Notes: generated from the sequence alone by a model not told the origin. DNA of 31,792 bases from UBA7236 sp964638865 (GCA_964638865.1 CAZXBG010000031.1:1-31792); one strand, 5' to 3'. Counted from the stretch's first letter, positions 7,341 through 16,740 are shown. Numbers and translations are program-made.

Positions 7341-8123
7341 ATGAAGATAACGATATTAAACAGTTTAAACAGCGAATTACTTAAGATCAGAAAAACAGCT
7401 GCTTTTTGGCTCGTAATTGGAGGATCTCTTTTTATTCCATTCGTGATGATTCTGATCCAACTAAGTTACCCCACAAAAACTGCAGTAAAAAATGCGGATG
7501 TAAATTTTTGGGAAATATTTTACAACGAATCCTGGCAATCGATGGCAATGTTCTTGTTGCCAATGGGAATAATATTAGTAACCGGAATGTTAGCGCAGCT
7601 GGAATATAAAAATAATACCTGGAAACAATTATATGCAAGTCCGCAGCCACTTTCCTATATTTTTCTTGTGAAACTGACAGTGATCCTTTTGTTGATGTTG
7701 ATGTTTTTGTTGCTTTTTAATTTAGGTATATTTCTATCCGTGTTAATACCTGCACTATTTTTAGCAGATATACCTTTTCCAACAGCAGCATTTCCTTTTT
7801 TGCTATATTTAAAATCGAGTGCTTTATATTTTATTGACTGCCTTCCCATAATTGCCTTACAATATCTGATCAGTCTTCGGTATAAGAACTTTCTTGTTCC
7901 GGTCGGTATTGGATTTATAGGTATAATTGCCACGCTGTTTGCCATTTCCTGGGAATTTGGGTATACATTACCCTATACTTATACGTCATTAAATTATTTT
8001 CAATTATCGGGGACCGCAATGTCAGCTCCTCCAATAAGTATTCATCTGTTCGCTTTTGGTTATTTTGTGTTGATTACCTTTGTAAATTACAGGATGTTTG
8101 ACAGGAGAACGGAAAAGGGTTAA
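7341..8123 (+). CDS. ABC-2 type permease subunit
   Basis: This is a 260-aa integral membrane protein with about six hydrophobic segments: residues 20-40 (AFWLVIGGSLFIPFVMILIQ), 68-88, 105-140 (long, VKLTVILLLMLMFLLLFNLG), 155-178, 185-205 and 232-250. Its N-terminus, ILNSLNSELLKIRKT, resembles the start of permeases of the BcrB/lantibiotic-immunity type. It directly follows the ATPase and carries no other domain, so it should form the transmembrane half of the same transporter. The cargo is unknown. Confidence 0.85.
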   Translation: MKITILNSLNSELLKIRKTAAFWLVIGGSLFIPFVMILIQLSYPTKTAVKNADVNFWEIFYNESWQSMAMFLLPMGIILVTGMLAQLEYKNNTWKQLYASPQPLSYIFLVKLTVILLLMLMFLLLFNLGIFLSVLIPALFLADIPFPTAAFPFLLYLKSSALYFIDCLPIIALQYLISLRYKNFLVPVGIGFIGIIATLFAISWEFGYTLPYTYTSLNYFQLSGTAMSAPPISIHLFAFGYFVLITFVNYRMFDRRTEKG

Positions 8124-8177
8124 ATTATTTTTTTGAAGCACATGGAATCAGGTATCAATAAATTTGTAATTTTTAAA

Positions 8178-9257
8178 ATGAGAAAAATAGCAGTTATTCT
8201 ATTGCACTTAGGTTATTGGGTTATGTATATTTTTTTGTTATTTGTCATTTTCGTTTTAAGTGCTGCTTCGCAGGATGATTTTGATACAAACAAAACTGCA
8301 TTTTTTATTAATTGGATAAAATTAGTAACTGCATTTGCCATTACGCCCGGAGTATTAGGGTTTTATGCCGGTTATACCATTTTGTATAATCGATATTTGG
8401 CAAAAAGAAAAATAGCATCACTTTTTTTAAGTGGAATTGTTAGCTCCATTATTGCAGGTGCAGTAGGCGTTATATTGATGTTATTACTGAATGGCATTGA
8501 CATTATGTTCGTTGACGGATGGAATTCGGCTATACCTGAATTTATATTAATGTGTTTTATTGCAGCATTGAATTGTATCATAGGACTTGTGCTCAAAGGA
8601 TTCATAACAGCATATTCTGATATCAAATGGAAGGAGGAACTGAATAAAAAAAATTATGAAATGGAGTTAGCAATGGTTAAGTCTCAGATTAATCCACATT
8701 TTTTATTTAATACTTTAAATAACATAGATGCTTTGATACTTAAGGATCAGGTTGCCGCCTCCAATTATTTAAACAAACTCTCCGATATTTTACGTTATAT
8801 GCTTTATGAAACAAAAACTGAAAAAATTGCACTTGCAAAGGAACTTTTGTATATGGAAAAATATATTGAACTTCAAAAAATACGAACATCAAATACCAAT
8901 GCTATACAATTGGTAATAGAAGGAGAGGTGGCGGACAGAATGATAGAACCACTTTTATTTATTCCCTTTTTGGAAAATGCATTCAAACACACACAATTTT
9001 TAGCTGCGGAAAATAGTGTTGATATCAAATTTGTAATTGAGGAAACTAGAATTTTGTTCATTTGTAAAAATTATATCAACACAGGTGAGACACATAAGCA
9101 GGAATTTGGCGGGTTGGGTATGGCTTTAATAAGCAAACGTTTGCTGCTTTTGTATCCGGACAAACATGTGCTGGATATAAAAAGTAAAAATAATATTTAC
9201 GAGGTAACTTTAAGTATTTACGAAAATGAAAATGAATTGCATCATCATAGAGAATGA
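8178..9257 (+). CDS. LytS-type sensor histidine kinase
   Basis: This 359-aa kinase has four predicted membrane helices in the first 140 residues, then a short linker and a His_kinase domain. The phosphorylated histidine is H174 in QINPHFLFNTLNNIDAL, which is diagnostic of the LytS/YehU class. The ATP-binding part has the N-box FIPFLENAFKHT and a glycine box FGGLGMALISKRL. I chose ATG 8178 (MRKIAVILLHLGYW) because family members usually begin with a few basic residues directly before the first helix, and because a TAATTTG-like box (TAAATTTG, 8159-8166) lies just upstream. ATG 8142 is an alternative. It overlaps the response regulator and follows the ABC genes, so it may sense the transported compound or its effect on the envelope. 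Confidence 0.9.
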   Translation: MRKIAVILLHLGYWVMYIFLLFVIFVLSAASQDDFDTNKTAFFINWIKLVTAFAITPGVLGFYAGYTILYNRYLAKRKIASLFLSGIVSSIIAGAVGVILMLLLNGIDIMFVDGWNSAIPEFILMCFIAALNCIIGLVLKGFITAYSDIKWKEELNKKNYEMELAMVKSQINPHFLFNTLNNIDALILKDQVAASNYLNKLSDILRYMLYETKTEKIALAKELLYMEKYIELQKIRTSNTNAIQLVIEGEVADRMIEPLLFIPFLENAFKHTQFLAAENSVDIKFVIEETRILFICKNYINTGETHKQEFGGLGMALISKRLLLLYPDKHVLDIKSKNNIYEVTLSIYENENELHHHRE

Positions 9258-9933
9258 ACCGCTTGCAATGGAAAAGTTAAGGGGTTTTGTTTTAAAACAT
9301 CCCTCCCTGAATCTACTTACAGTATTCGATAACGGAACGGATGCTTTACTTTTTTTGCAATTAAATGCTGTTGATCTTGTATTTATTGATATTAATCTTG
9401 GAGAAATGTCGGGGATCAGCATGTTGGAAACTTCAAAAATTGCTGCTAACGTAATTATCACTACTGCATACCCGGAATATGCCATCAAAGGGTATGAATT
9501 GAATATTACAGATTATTTATTAAAACCATTTCCTTTTGAACGTTTTATGCAGGCAGTTGACAAAGCATTAAATTCAGTTCCAACCCTTGATTTGTCAAAG
9601 TCGCAACAATATATTTTCATCAAAACAGAATATCGTTTGGAAAAAATAATGTTAAACGACATTCTTTTTATTGAAGGTATGGGTGATTACAGGAGAATTT
9701 TTACAGTACATAAAAATATTATGACGCTGCAAACCTTTAAAGAATTGGAAGATGTACTCCCAAAATTAATGATTTGTAGAGTTCATAAGTCGTATATGGT
9801 AGCATTAGCCAAAATCGATTCCATCCAAAAGGAGGAGATTTGTATAGGCAGCAAGACAATACCGATTTCCGAAACTTATAAAAAGAATTTTTTCCAATTG
9901 ATTAAAACATCAAATAAGGGGTTTACCGGTTAA
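9226..9933 (+). CDS. LytTR-family response regulator
   Basis: This 235-aa protein has an N-terminal receiver domain (1-120), with phosphoacceptor D55 in LVFIDINLGEMSG, the switch region ITTAYPEYAIKGYE and lysine in YLLKPFPFERF. A C-terminal LytTR DNA-binding domain (about 135-235) shows FIEGMGDYRRIF and CRVHKSYMVALAKI. The acidic pocket reads ENE rather than the commoner DDE. The start overlaps the kinase end by 32 bases; ATG 9232 is an equally good alternative. It is the cognate partner of the kinase and probably controls the upstream ABC operon or other envelope genes through a LytTR direct-repeat site, which I could not locate with confidence. Confidence 0.93.
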   Translation: MKMNCIIIENEPLAMEKLRGFVLKHPSLNLLTVFDNGTDALLFLQLNAVDLVFIDINLGEMSGISMLETSKIAANVIITTAYPEYAIKGYELNITDYLLKPFPFERFMQAVDKALNSVPTLDLSKSQQYIFIKTEYRLEKIMLNDILFIEGMGDYRRIFTVHKNIMTLQTFKELEDVLPKLMICRVHKSYMVALAKIDSIQKEEICIGSKTIPISETYKKNFFQLIKTSNKGFTG

Positions 9934-9991
9934 AAATGGCCGATCCCGAAGGCTTATGACACTATCGCGACAAAGCAACAGATTATATTTG

Positions 9992-9999
9992 TATCTTTG
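9992..9999 (+). promoter_or_regulatory. -7 promoter box of the first subtilase gene
   Basis: TATCTTTG matches TAnnTTTG. The predicted transcript starts about 10004 and the ATG is at 10030. The box overlaps the in-frame TTG at 9997, which argues against that longer start. An inverted repeat GAATTG-GGTCA-CAATTC (9999-10015) begins in the box and could be an operator. Confidence 0.55.
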
Positions 10000-10029
10000 A
10001 ATTGGGTCACAATTCAATCAGGTTTCTAT

Positions 10030-11784
10030 ATGATCAAAAAAAAATTCCTCCTCCTCGTATTTGTAAGCAGCATTTTTATGTGCTTTTCTCAGAGTTTAAA
10101 TTTTAAAAATTGTCGCGGCACTCTTACAGAATATTTTATTGATGGTGTGCGGATCGATTTTGGTTCCAATACAGAAAAGGATAAATATTGGATTTATTTC
10201 AGTGATAAACTCAATTCATCTTATTCTAAAAACGAACCGGTTCAATTGCTTACTCAACGCGCAATTGACAGACGAAAAAGATTTAATATTGCTGTAAATG
10301 AAACAGATATTCCAGTAAGTGCACAATATATTCAAGAATTAAATAATAAAGGAATTACCATTGAAGTGCAATCGCGTTGGTTAAATGCAGTGAGCGCTTA
10401 TTTAAGTGAAGATCAACTTATTAGGGTTTCTCTACTGCCTTATGTAACTCAGATAAGCGCAGTAAATAAGTATCATATTGTTGATGAAAATACTGTGCCA
10501 TTAAATAATGCGACATTTTATAAATCTGCTACAAATACTGATATAGGCGGTGTTTTCGGTACTGCAAAAAATCAGATCGAGCAAATAAATCTCGATACAG
10601 TTCTTGAACTTGGACACAGAGGCGCTGATATGGTAATGGCAGTTATTGATGCCGGTTTTTTCGGAATGGATACTGCAATTTTATTTCAAAGTATGTGGGA
10701 TAAGGGACAGATATTGGGATTTCATAATTTTCCGGATGATAATGATCAGGTATTTAATATTTATTCAGGGTATCATGGAAGTTGGGTTTCCAGTGTAATT
10801 GGTGGTGATATTGACAGTGTATTTTCCGGATCGGCACCGGATGTTAAATTATTTTTATTCAGAACTGAAATTGCAGATAGTGAGTATGTAGTGGAAGAAG
10901 ATTATTGGTTGGAAGCTGCAGAGTTAGCAGATTATTTAGGAGTAGACATAATTAATTCTTCATTAGGTTATACCACCTTTGACGATAGCCTTCAAAATCA
11001 TACTTACGCTGATTTGGATGGCAATACAACAGTGGTTACAATGGCGGCAGATATGGCAGCATCAAAAGGAATTTTAGTTTGTAACAGTGCGGGAAACGAA
11101 GGTGGAAATTTATGGCATTATGTTTCTATGCCTTCTGACGGGGATAGTGTTTTTTCTATTGGTGCAGTGGATACGTCAGGATTTCATGCCGGGTTCAGTG
11201 GTTATGGGCCAACATTCGATGGCCGTTTAAAACCGAATATCGTAGCACTTGGCGTTGGATCGGCTGTATTAGATCCTAGTGGTAATATTTTTAATTTAAG
11301 CGGAACTTCCTTCGCCTCACCTTTAATTGCCGGTGCATGTGCCAGTTTATGGGGAGCATTTCCTTACAGAACAAACATGGAAATTATGGATGCTGTTCAG
11401 CAAAGCGCACATTTATATTTAACTCCCAACGACACTATGGGTCATGGAATTCCGAATTTTGGACTTGCTTATGAAATTCTTAAAGCTCAGGAACCGGAAG
11501 ATACTGTGATTATTGAGGATACAACGCTTGTCACCATACAGGTTTTACCAAATCCTGCAAGCGATTTCTTTTCGGTATTTATTGAAAGTCATTTAAATGA
11601 ATTTGCAACCATGCAATTAATTAATTTACAGGGAGAAATGATGTATTCGGAGAAGATATACCTTAATAATAATTTTATGGAATCATTCCGTATTCCTATT
11701 ACTGAAAAATACACGGCGGGAATTTATATCCTTTCTATTTTAACAAATAAAAACAAACAAAGTGTAAGGGTTTTTGTTAATTAA
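10030..11784 (+). CDS. Secreted subtilase (S8 peptidase) with T9SS sorting domain, copy 1
   Basis: This 584-aa protein has a signal peptide (MIKKKFLLLVFVSSIFMCFSQ), a propeptide-like region (about 45-150: KYWIYFSDKLNSSYSKNEP, TQRAIDRRKRF, SRWLNAVSAYL), an S8 catalytic domain and a C-terminal T9SS type A domain starting at LPNPASDFFSVF. The catalytic triad is D207 (AVIDAGF), H249 (YHGSWV) and S427 (SGTSFASP), with oxyanion N356 (NSAGNEGG), so it should be active. ATG 10030 is chosen because the signal peptide begins there. The next gene is a paralogue. It is likely exported across the outer membrane by T9SS and then attached to or released from the surface as a protease. Confidence 0.93.
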   Translation: MIKKKFLLLVFVSSIFMCFSQSLNFKNCRGTLTEYFIDGVRIDFGSNTEKDKYWIYFSDKLNSSYSKNEPVQLLTQRAIDRRKRFNIAVNETDIPVSAQYIQELNNKGITIEVQSRWLNAVSAYLSEDQLIRVSLLPYVTQISAVNKYHIVDENTVPLNNATFYKSATNTDIGGVFGTAKNQIEQINLDTVLELGHRGADMVMAVIDAGFFGMDTAILFQSMWDKGQILGFHNFPDDNDQVFNIYSGYHGSWVSSVIGGDIDSVFSGSAPDVKLFLFRTEIADSEYVVEEDYWLEAAELADYLGVDIINSSLGYTTFDDSLQNHTYADLDGNTTVVTMAADMAASKGILVCNSAGNEGGNLWHYVSMPSDGDSVFSIGAVDTSGFHAGFSGYGPTFDGRLKPNIVALGVGSAVLDPSGNIFNLSGTSFASPLIAGACASLWGAFPYRTNMEIMDAVQQSAHLYLTPNDTMGHGIPNFGLAYEILKAQEPEDTVIIEDTTLVTIQVLPNPASDFFSVFIESHLNEFATMQLINLQGEMMYSEKIYLNNNFMESFRIPITEKYTAGIYILSILTNKNKQSVRVFVN

Positions 11785-11815
11785 ATGGAAAGATCAATAA
11801 AACCATATTTTATAA

Positions 11816-13495
11816 ATGAAAGGGATAGTATTACTTTTTTTTAGTTTTTTTATATGTTTTTCGAATGCATTTTCGCAAAAACAACTCGTTGAGCATAATG
11901 AGGTGATTTCTACCGTGAATTCGGATATCAAATATTGGATATTTTTTACGGATAAAAATAATTCGCCCTTTTCATTGGCTAAACCTGCGGAATTTCTTTC
12001 CGCAAAATCCATATCCAGGCGCGAAATAATGAACATCCCCGTTCGCTATTTGGATCTTCCGGTGAACTCTGTATATGTTGCTGCCCTCGAGAATTTGGGT
12101 GTTGAGGTGATTGTGCAAAGCAGATGGTTAAATGCCGTAAGTATAAAAATTAATGACAATGCGCAACTCGGTGCAATTTCCATATTGCCTTTTGTGCAGA
12201 AAATAGAATATGTAAAAAAATACCAATCGGTGGAGGAAACTTTACCATTGGATAATGCGATTTTTTATAGGACTTCTGAAGTAGCATCAAATGATTATGG
12301 TGGCGCATACAATCAAAATCATATGATTGATATTGATTTTTTGCACGACCTTGGATTTACAGGACAGGGAATTACTATTGCTGTTTTGGACGGCGGATTT
12401 TATGGTGTTGATGTTGGAGATGGATTTAAAAGTTTTTGGGATAAGAATCAAATAATTGCAACTAGAAATTTTGCCGATGATAATGACAGTGTTTTTCACA
12501 GCAGCACGCACGGAAGTAATGTATTGAGTATAATGGGAGGAGATATGCCGGGAGAATATATCGGAAGTGCTCCGGATGCAAAATTTTATTTATTCAGAAC
12601 GGAAGTAACTTCCAGCGAAACTATTACAGAAGAAGATTATTGGGTGGAAGGTGCTGAATATGCCGACTTTGTGGGTGCAGATATTATTAATTCTTCCTTA
12701 GGATATACCACTTTTGATGATTCGCTACAAAATCATACGTATGAAGATCTGGATGGAAATACTGCAGTGGCAACCATTGCGGCAGATATTGCAGCGAGTG
12801 TGGGAATTCTTGTTTGTAACAGTGCAGGAAATGAAGCGGGGAGCAGTTGGCATTTTATTGGTGTTCCTGCGGATGGTGATAGTGTGTTTACTATCGGTGC
12901 AGTGGATGCAAATGAAAATTATGCAACCTTTAGTTCTGTTGGTCCAACCGCAGACGGCAGGTTAAAACCTAATGTTTCCGGACAAGGTGCCGGCACTGCA
13001 TATATAGATCAGTTTGGAACAGTTTTAAATGGTAGTGGAACTTCCTATTCTTCCCCATTAATTGCTGGAGCATGTGCAAGTTTATGGAGCGCATTTCCGG
13101 AATTAACAAATATGGAAATAAAACAAATCGTAGAAGAAAGTTCTTCTCAATATACCAATCCTGATTATTTATTGGGATACGGTATTCCTAGTTTTGCAAA
13201 AGCATATATTCAATTAAAAGGATTGAACATTGAGGAAACAAATTTGATTACTATAATGCCTAACCCCGCCGAATTTTTAACAACGATTATTATTAATGGT
13301 TTTGAAAATGGTGATGCTGTTTTAAATGTATTTGATATCAGTGGCCAACTTATATATACTACAGAGATAAAATTGACCACCGGCGAACTTTCGGCAACCA
13401 CAATTAGTAATCTGGATCATCTGGCATCGGGACTTTATTTTGTTCAATTAATTGGTGATATTTACAGTGAAACAAAAACTTTAATGGTCAGGTAA
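11816..13495 (+). CDS. Secreted subtilase (S8 peptidase) with T9SS sorting domain, copy 2
   Basis: This 559-aa tandem paralogue of the preceding gene has the same order: signal peptide (MKGIVLLFFSFFICFSNAFS), propeptide-like region (FFTDKNNSPFSLAKP, SRWLNAVSIKI), S8 domain and T9SS domain (IMPNPAEFLTTI). The triad is D192 (AVLDGGF), H232 (THGSNV) and S410 (SGTSYSSP), with N339 (NSAGNEAG). The stretch from IINSSLGYTTFDDSLQNHTY through the GILVCNSAGNE block is nearly identical to copy 1, while the propeptides and C-termini have diverged. Thirty-one bases separate the two genes and there is no strong terminator, so co-transcription is likely. Its substrate preference may differ, given SGTSYSSP versus SGTSFASP around the serine. 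Confidence 0.93.
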   Translation: MKGIVLLFFSFFICFSNAFSQKQLVEHNEVISTVNSDIKYWIFFTDKNNSPFSLAKPAEFLSAKSISRREIMNIPVRYLDLPVNSVYVAALENLGVEVIVQSRWLNAVSIKINDNAQLGAISILPFVQKIEYVKKYQSVEETLPLDNAIFYRTSEVASNDYGGAYNQNHMIDIDFLHDLGFTGQGITIAVLDGGFYGVDVGDGFKSFWDKNQIIATRNFADDNDSVFHSSTHGSNVLSIMGGDMPGEYIGSAPDAKFYLFRTEVTSSETITEEDYWVEGAEYADFVGADIINSSLGYTTFDDSLQNHTYEDLDGNTAVATIAADIAASVGILVCNSAGNEAGSSWHFIGVPADGDSVFTIGAVDANENYATFSSVGPTADGRLKPNVSGQGAGTAYIDQFGTVLNGSGTSYSSPLIAGACASLWSAFPELTNMEIKQIVEESSSQYTNPDYLLGYGIPSFAKAYIQLKGLNIEETNLITIMPNPAEFLTTIIINGFENGDAVLNVFDISGQLIYTTEIKLTTGELSATTISNLDHLASGLYFVQLIGDIYSETKTLMVR

Positions 13496-13504
13496 TTCGC
13501 AACA

Positions 13505-13518
13505 TTACCTTAAGGTAA
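13505..13518. promoter_or_regulatory. Perfect 14-bp palindrome upstream of the NTF2-like gene
   Basis: TTACCTTAAGGTAA is perfectly self-complementary. It lies 31 bases before a near-consensus -7 box (TACATTTC, 13549-13556) and ten bases after the second subtilase. With no loop it suits a dimeric DNA-binding protein better than an RNA hairpin. Confidence 0.35.
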
Positions 13519-13583
13519 AATAATCCCGTTTTACTCCTGTTTTTTATCTACATTTCGATTTTATCGTCACGCAAAATCTATCT

Positions 13584-14045
13584 ATGAACGCTAACGAACA
13601 ATGTATAAATACATTCTATACTGCATTTCAAAATAAAGATTATAAAACTATGCAACAATGTTATGCCGACAATGCAGTTTTTGAAGACGAGGTGTTTAAA
13701 GATCTTGACGCCACAAAGGTTCGGGCAATGTGGGAAATGCTGATAAAAGGTGGTAAAGACCTTCAGCTAGTATTCGATAATGTAAAAGCAGATGAAAAAG
13801 AAGGGTCTGCAAATTGGGTTGCAACGTATACATTCTCTAAAACGGGTAAAAAAGTGATCAATCGAATTCAGGCACATTTTGTTTTTGAAAACGGAAAAAT
13901 TGTTAAACATAAAGATACTTTTAGTTTCCCGTTATGGGCAAAACAAGCATTGGGGTTTTCAGGTTTAATACTTGGCAGAACAAAATTTCTTAGAAAAAAA
14001 ATTCAACAACTAGCTAAAAACAATCTAAAGGAATTTATGAAATAG
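13584..14045 (+). CDS. NTF2-like/SnoaL-like fold protein
   Basis: This 153-aa protein has the NTF2-like pattern. The N-terminal helix EQCINTFYTAFQNKDYKTMQ leads to the strand CYADNAVFEDEVF, then DLDATKVRAMWEMLIKGG, a run of beta strands (LQLVFDNVKADEKEG, NWVATYTFSKTGKKV) and the closing strand AHFVFENGKIVKHKDTFSF. This matches bacterial SnoaL/ketosteroid-isomerase-like proteins, which are small-molecule-binding cones with varied or no enzymatic activity. The basic C-terminal tail (RKKIQQLAKNN) is unusual. A TACATTTC box is its likely promoter. No linkage to its neighbours is evident. Confidence 0.75.
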   Translation: MNANEQCINTFYTAFQNKDYKTMQQCYADNAVFEDEVFKDLDATKVRAMWEMLIKGGKDLQLVFDNVKADEKEGSANWVATYTFSKTGKKVINRIQAHFVFENGKIVKHKDTFSFPLWAKQALGFSGLILGRTKFLRKKIQQLAKNNLKEFMK

Positions 14046-14173
14046 TAGATAAATTAGTAATAATTTTTAATTGTTTTAACGCTTATTGCAATTACCATCA
14101 CATTATATTCAATCTATTTGCAGTAATGGATTAATTTTAAAAGTAAACACTTAATTACACCGGTAAATTGGCA

Positions 14174-15100
14174 TCAATTAACAAAAACCTTCTTCGTAAA
14201 CCTACCTTCTTCATTTGTGACTTCAATTAAATAATATCCCTTATTGTAACTGTTCAACGGAATAATGGTATTTAATTCAGCTATTGTTTGGGTATGCATA
14301 ATTTGCCCGGTTATCGAATAAATTTTCAACTCATATACGTGATTAACTTCTTCTAAATTTACAAACAGATCGCTGTTGAATGTGTAAATAGTTAAACCCT
14401 CCAAAATATTTTGGTCAACTGTAACATTAAAAATGGGTTCTTCTTTTACCGCCCTTGAAGTGGTATCTCCAAGCATATCTCCCGCCTTAATACTAACATT
14501 TGGCTTGCTTTCATAAGCATAATCTTTAATTACTAAAATTCTTCCTTCCTCCAACACATCACAGCGTATCCACCCAAAATGATTTTTGTTATCCATATCC
14601 AAAAACTTAACTCCCACAAAATGATCGATAAACTCAGGATACCAATTGCCACCCAAATTTGTTATATAATATGGATTGCCCAAAAAGGTAAAGGATGAAG
14701 AAGTTCTAAAAACCATTTCCTGATTTATCCAATTATTAAATTGTAAAAAATCATTAATAGGGGCATCAAGGTGCAATGCATAGGGATAATAGCGGGTGCC
14801 ACCCCCAACAAAAGTTTGAGAAGAACCTGCTACACCATTATCCCAAGTCATGACACCCGCCCAAATTTTTTGCCTAAATTCTGAAGTATTATAAAAAGTA
14901 TCATAGTGTATATAGGAAACATTAAAAAACTGGAAATCAGAAATTGCATCATTATTGATATCAAGATAGTAGTATTCCAAATGATCGTTTATTATGGTAT
15001 CGGGATCAATATTAGTATATACAGCTTCTGCATTCGCTGTATTTTTTATTTGCACGAGCGCGCACGCCATTGCGGAGTATGCTAATAATTTTTTGTTCAT
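14174..15100 (-). CDS. Secreted T9SS cargo protein, function unknown
   Basis: This 308-aa protein has a signal peptide (MNKKLLAYSAMACALVQIKN, then TANA). The mature start contains TNIDPDTIINDHLEYYYLDI followed by NNDAISDF, a pattern I associate with a group of Bacteroidota exported proteins. A later segment, HFVGVKFLDMDNKNHFGWIR, also fits that group. The C-terminal 75 residues (YELKIYSITGQIMHTQTI to the end, KKVFVN) are a T9SS sorting domain, although the usual PNP motif at its beginning is replaced by YTFNSDLF. It starts three bases after the broken gene upstream, so both probably belonged to one transcript driven by the promoter near 16679-16710. Function unknown. Confidence 0.75.
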   Translation of the reverse strand: MNKKLLAYSAMACALVQIKNTANAEAVYTNIDPDTIINDHLEYYYLDINNDAISDFQFFNVSYIHYDTFYNTSEFRQKIWAGVMTWDNGVAGSSQTFVGGGTRYYPYALHLDAPINDFLQFNNWINQEMVFRTSSSFTFLGNPYYITNLGGNWYPEFIDHFVGVKFLDMDNKNHFGWIRCDVLEEGRILVIKDYAYESKPNVSIKAGDMLGDTTSRAVKEEPIFNVTVDQNILEGLTIYTFNSDLFVNLEEVNHVYELKIYSITGQIMHTQTIAELNTIIPLNSYNKGYYLIEVTNEEGRFTKKVFVN

Positions 15101-15103
15101 TTT

Positions 15104-16623
15104 TTATGCTTTAATTAATTTTAATACTGTTGTATTGTTTATCAAAATTAAATAAACACCTTGGGGTAAGGTTTCTATATTAATATTATTTGTGCCGGGT
15201 TTATTAAGTTCGAGTTTTAATATGCCATCGAGGTTGAATATTTTTACATCTTCTATTGTTTGATTGGAAATTATATTAAAACTAGTATTAGACGGATTTG
15301 GAAAAATAGTATAATATGCAGGTTTAGATGCAGCTTCCAGCCTTGGATCAAATCCTGGTGCAATAGGAACAATAAAATATCCCATGCTGTTTGCAGGAGC
15401 GGTAAGGCAGCGGTTTTCACCCGTTATTAATGCGCTGCAACCGCTTGGCACATTTGGTTCCGGAACCTCCAACTCGCGAAGTTCAAAATCGTGCGGGGTG
15501 GTGGTATAACACAAGTTGATATCGTATAAATTCCCTTTGCCGGCTGTTGAGTATGGCTTGTTCGCTTGTAAACGTATTAAACTTGCAGGTGATACAGTTA
15601 CAAAATCAGCCAGGGGCCAAAGTGGTAATAAATTAGCACTATAAAGAGTATAGGTTTGTGGTTCGTTCTTTACATTGGTATAATAAATATAGAGTAGTGT
15701 TTTACCTGCATTGATAAAAAATGTTGTAGCCTGATTAATATTACTTCGGGCGATAAATTGTGTGGATGGCAAATATTGTAAACCATTTCTATTTATTTCG
15801 CTCAATAATTGCATGGCAAAATAGGGTGTTCGCTTTATATAAAAATTCAAGGAATTTACACCGATAAAATCCGTTATGTCTATATATCTATCAGTGACAA
15901 GTAATTACTGTTCATATTTATTTCTAAAATCAATAAATTTTTGAACATTTTTAGGATCTATAATATCGTTTAATGCAATTTCTGATAGCGCTAATATTTC
16001 AGCCAAAGTTTTAGGTTCCGGAGCAGGGTCGCCATCCGTTCTATCTTAATATTTATATATTTCCTCAATATTAAACCCATAACCCTGTGCATCAGTGCCA
16101 TCTCTGTTTTTCAAAAGCATGGCAAATTCACCATATTCTCCGCTAGGGAAACGCAGCGTTTCCGGCCTTAGCTCGCTAAGCCAGTTCCATTGTTCATTCG
16201 TGTGCAACTCATTGTATGGAAGCGTAGACTCCTCAAACATGCCGCTTACATTTATTCCGAATAAATTCATATTAACTACTTTTGGCGCTGCACCGGGTAT
16301 CAACCCTATTATTCCATTAATCGGGTCAACTCCCTGAATTGCATATCCATAATTTTTAACAATTTCAATCGCATTAACCCTTATTTTAGCATCTTCTGCC
16401 GTTGAATCCGTTTCCACTATAAAAATCGTGTCCAAGCCACCGTTATAAATAGTTACGGTATCATCCACAACAATTATAGTATCTTCATACGTAGAATCAG
16501 GCAGAAAAGCCTTTCCTGCAATATTATTAACTAAATTCCCCCCCACCCTCTATTGGCTATCGCACTTACTGCAAGGGAAGTAAAAATAAAGAGAAAGGTG
16601 GAGTAAAATGTAGATTTTTTCAT
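15104..16623 (-). pseudogene. Broken T9SS gene: one frameshift plus two in-frame stops
   Basis: Reading leftwards from ATG 16623, a signal peptide (MKKSTFYSTFLFIFTSLAVS) runs into a frameshift at a run of seven G (plus strand C7, 16538-16544). In the next frame the protein continues (NLVNNIAGKAFLPDSTYEDT). It is interrupted by TAA at 16046-16048, resumes in the same frame (DRTDGDPAPEPKTLAEILAL), is interrupted again by TAA at 15905-15907, then continues to a T9SS domain (IFPNPSNTSFNI). Adding one G makes 1521 bases, or 507 codons. Each stop is one substitution from a plausible sense codon (TAT or CAA). The segment LFGINVSGMFEE...ELRPETLRFPSGEYG resembles the N-terminal part of some Bacteroidota glycosidase-like proteins, but a catalytic core seems missing, so an internal deletion is possible. 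The promoter upstream looks intact. Confidence 0.82.
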
Positions 16624-16678
16624 GATAGGATAATTTAAAAGGTGAATTAATTTTTATTGGTAAAATGATAACTCCTAT

Positions 16679-16710
16679 CAAATATAGGTGTAAATATTAA
16701 TGATTTCAAA
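16679..16710 (-). promoter_or_regulatory. Promoter of the broken T9SS gene
   Basis: On the reverse strand TTTG (16710-16707), a 20-base spacer and TATATTTG (16686-16679) match the Bacteroidota promoter closely. The predicted leader to ATG 16623 is about 50 bases. It probably also serves the intact T9SS gene downstream (14174-15100). Confidence 0.65.
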
Positions 16711-16740
16711 TTGTTTAAGTCTAAGTGCCGTTACCCAGTG

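Noticed and set aside
9999..10015. GAATTG-GGTCA-CAATTC as a defined operator of the subtilase genes.
   Set aside because: Six-base arms in AT-rich DNA at one site only; too weak to list as a separate regulatory feature.
15104..16623. Stop-codon recoding or programmed frameshifting to make a full-length protein from the broken T9SS gene.
   Set aside because: Three independent lesions, with ordinary TAA codons and no recoding structure seen, and ordinary use of TAA as a stop by the neighbouring genes, make decay far more likely.
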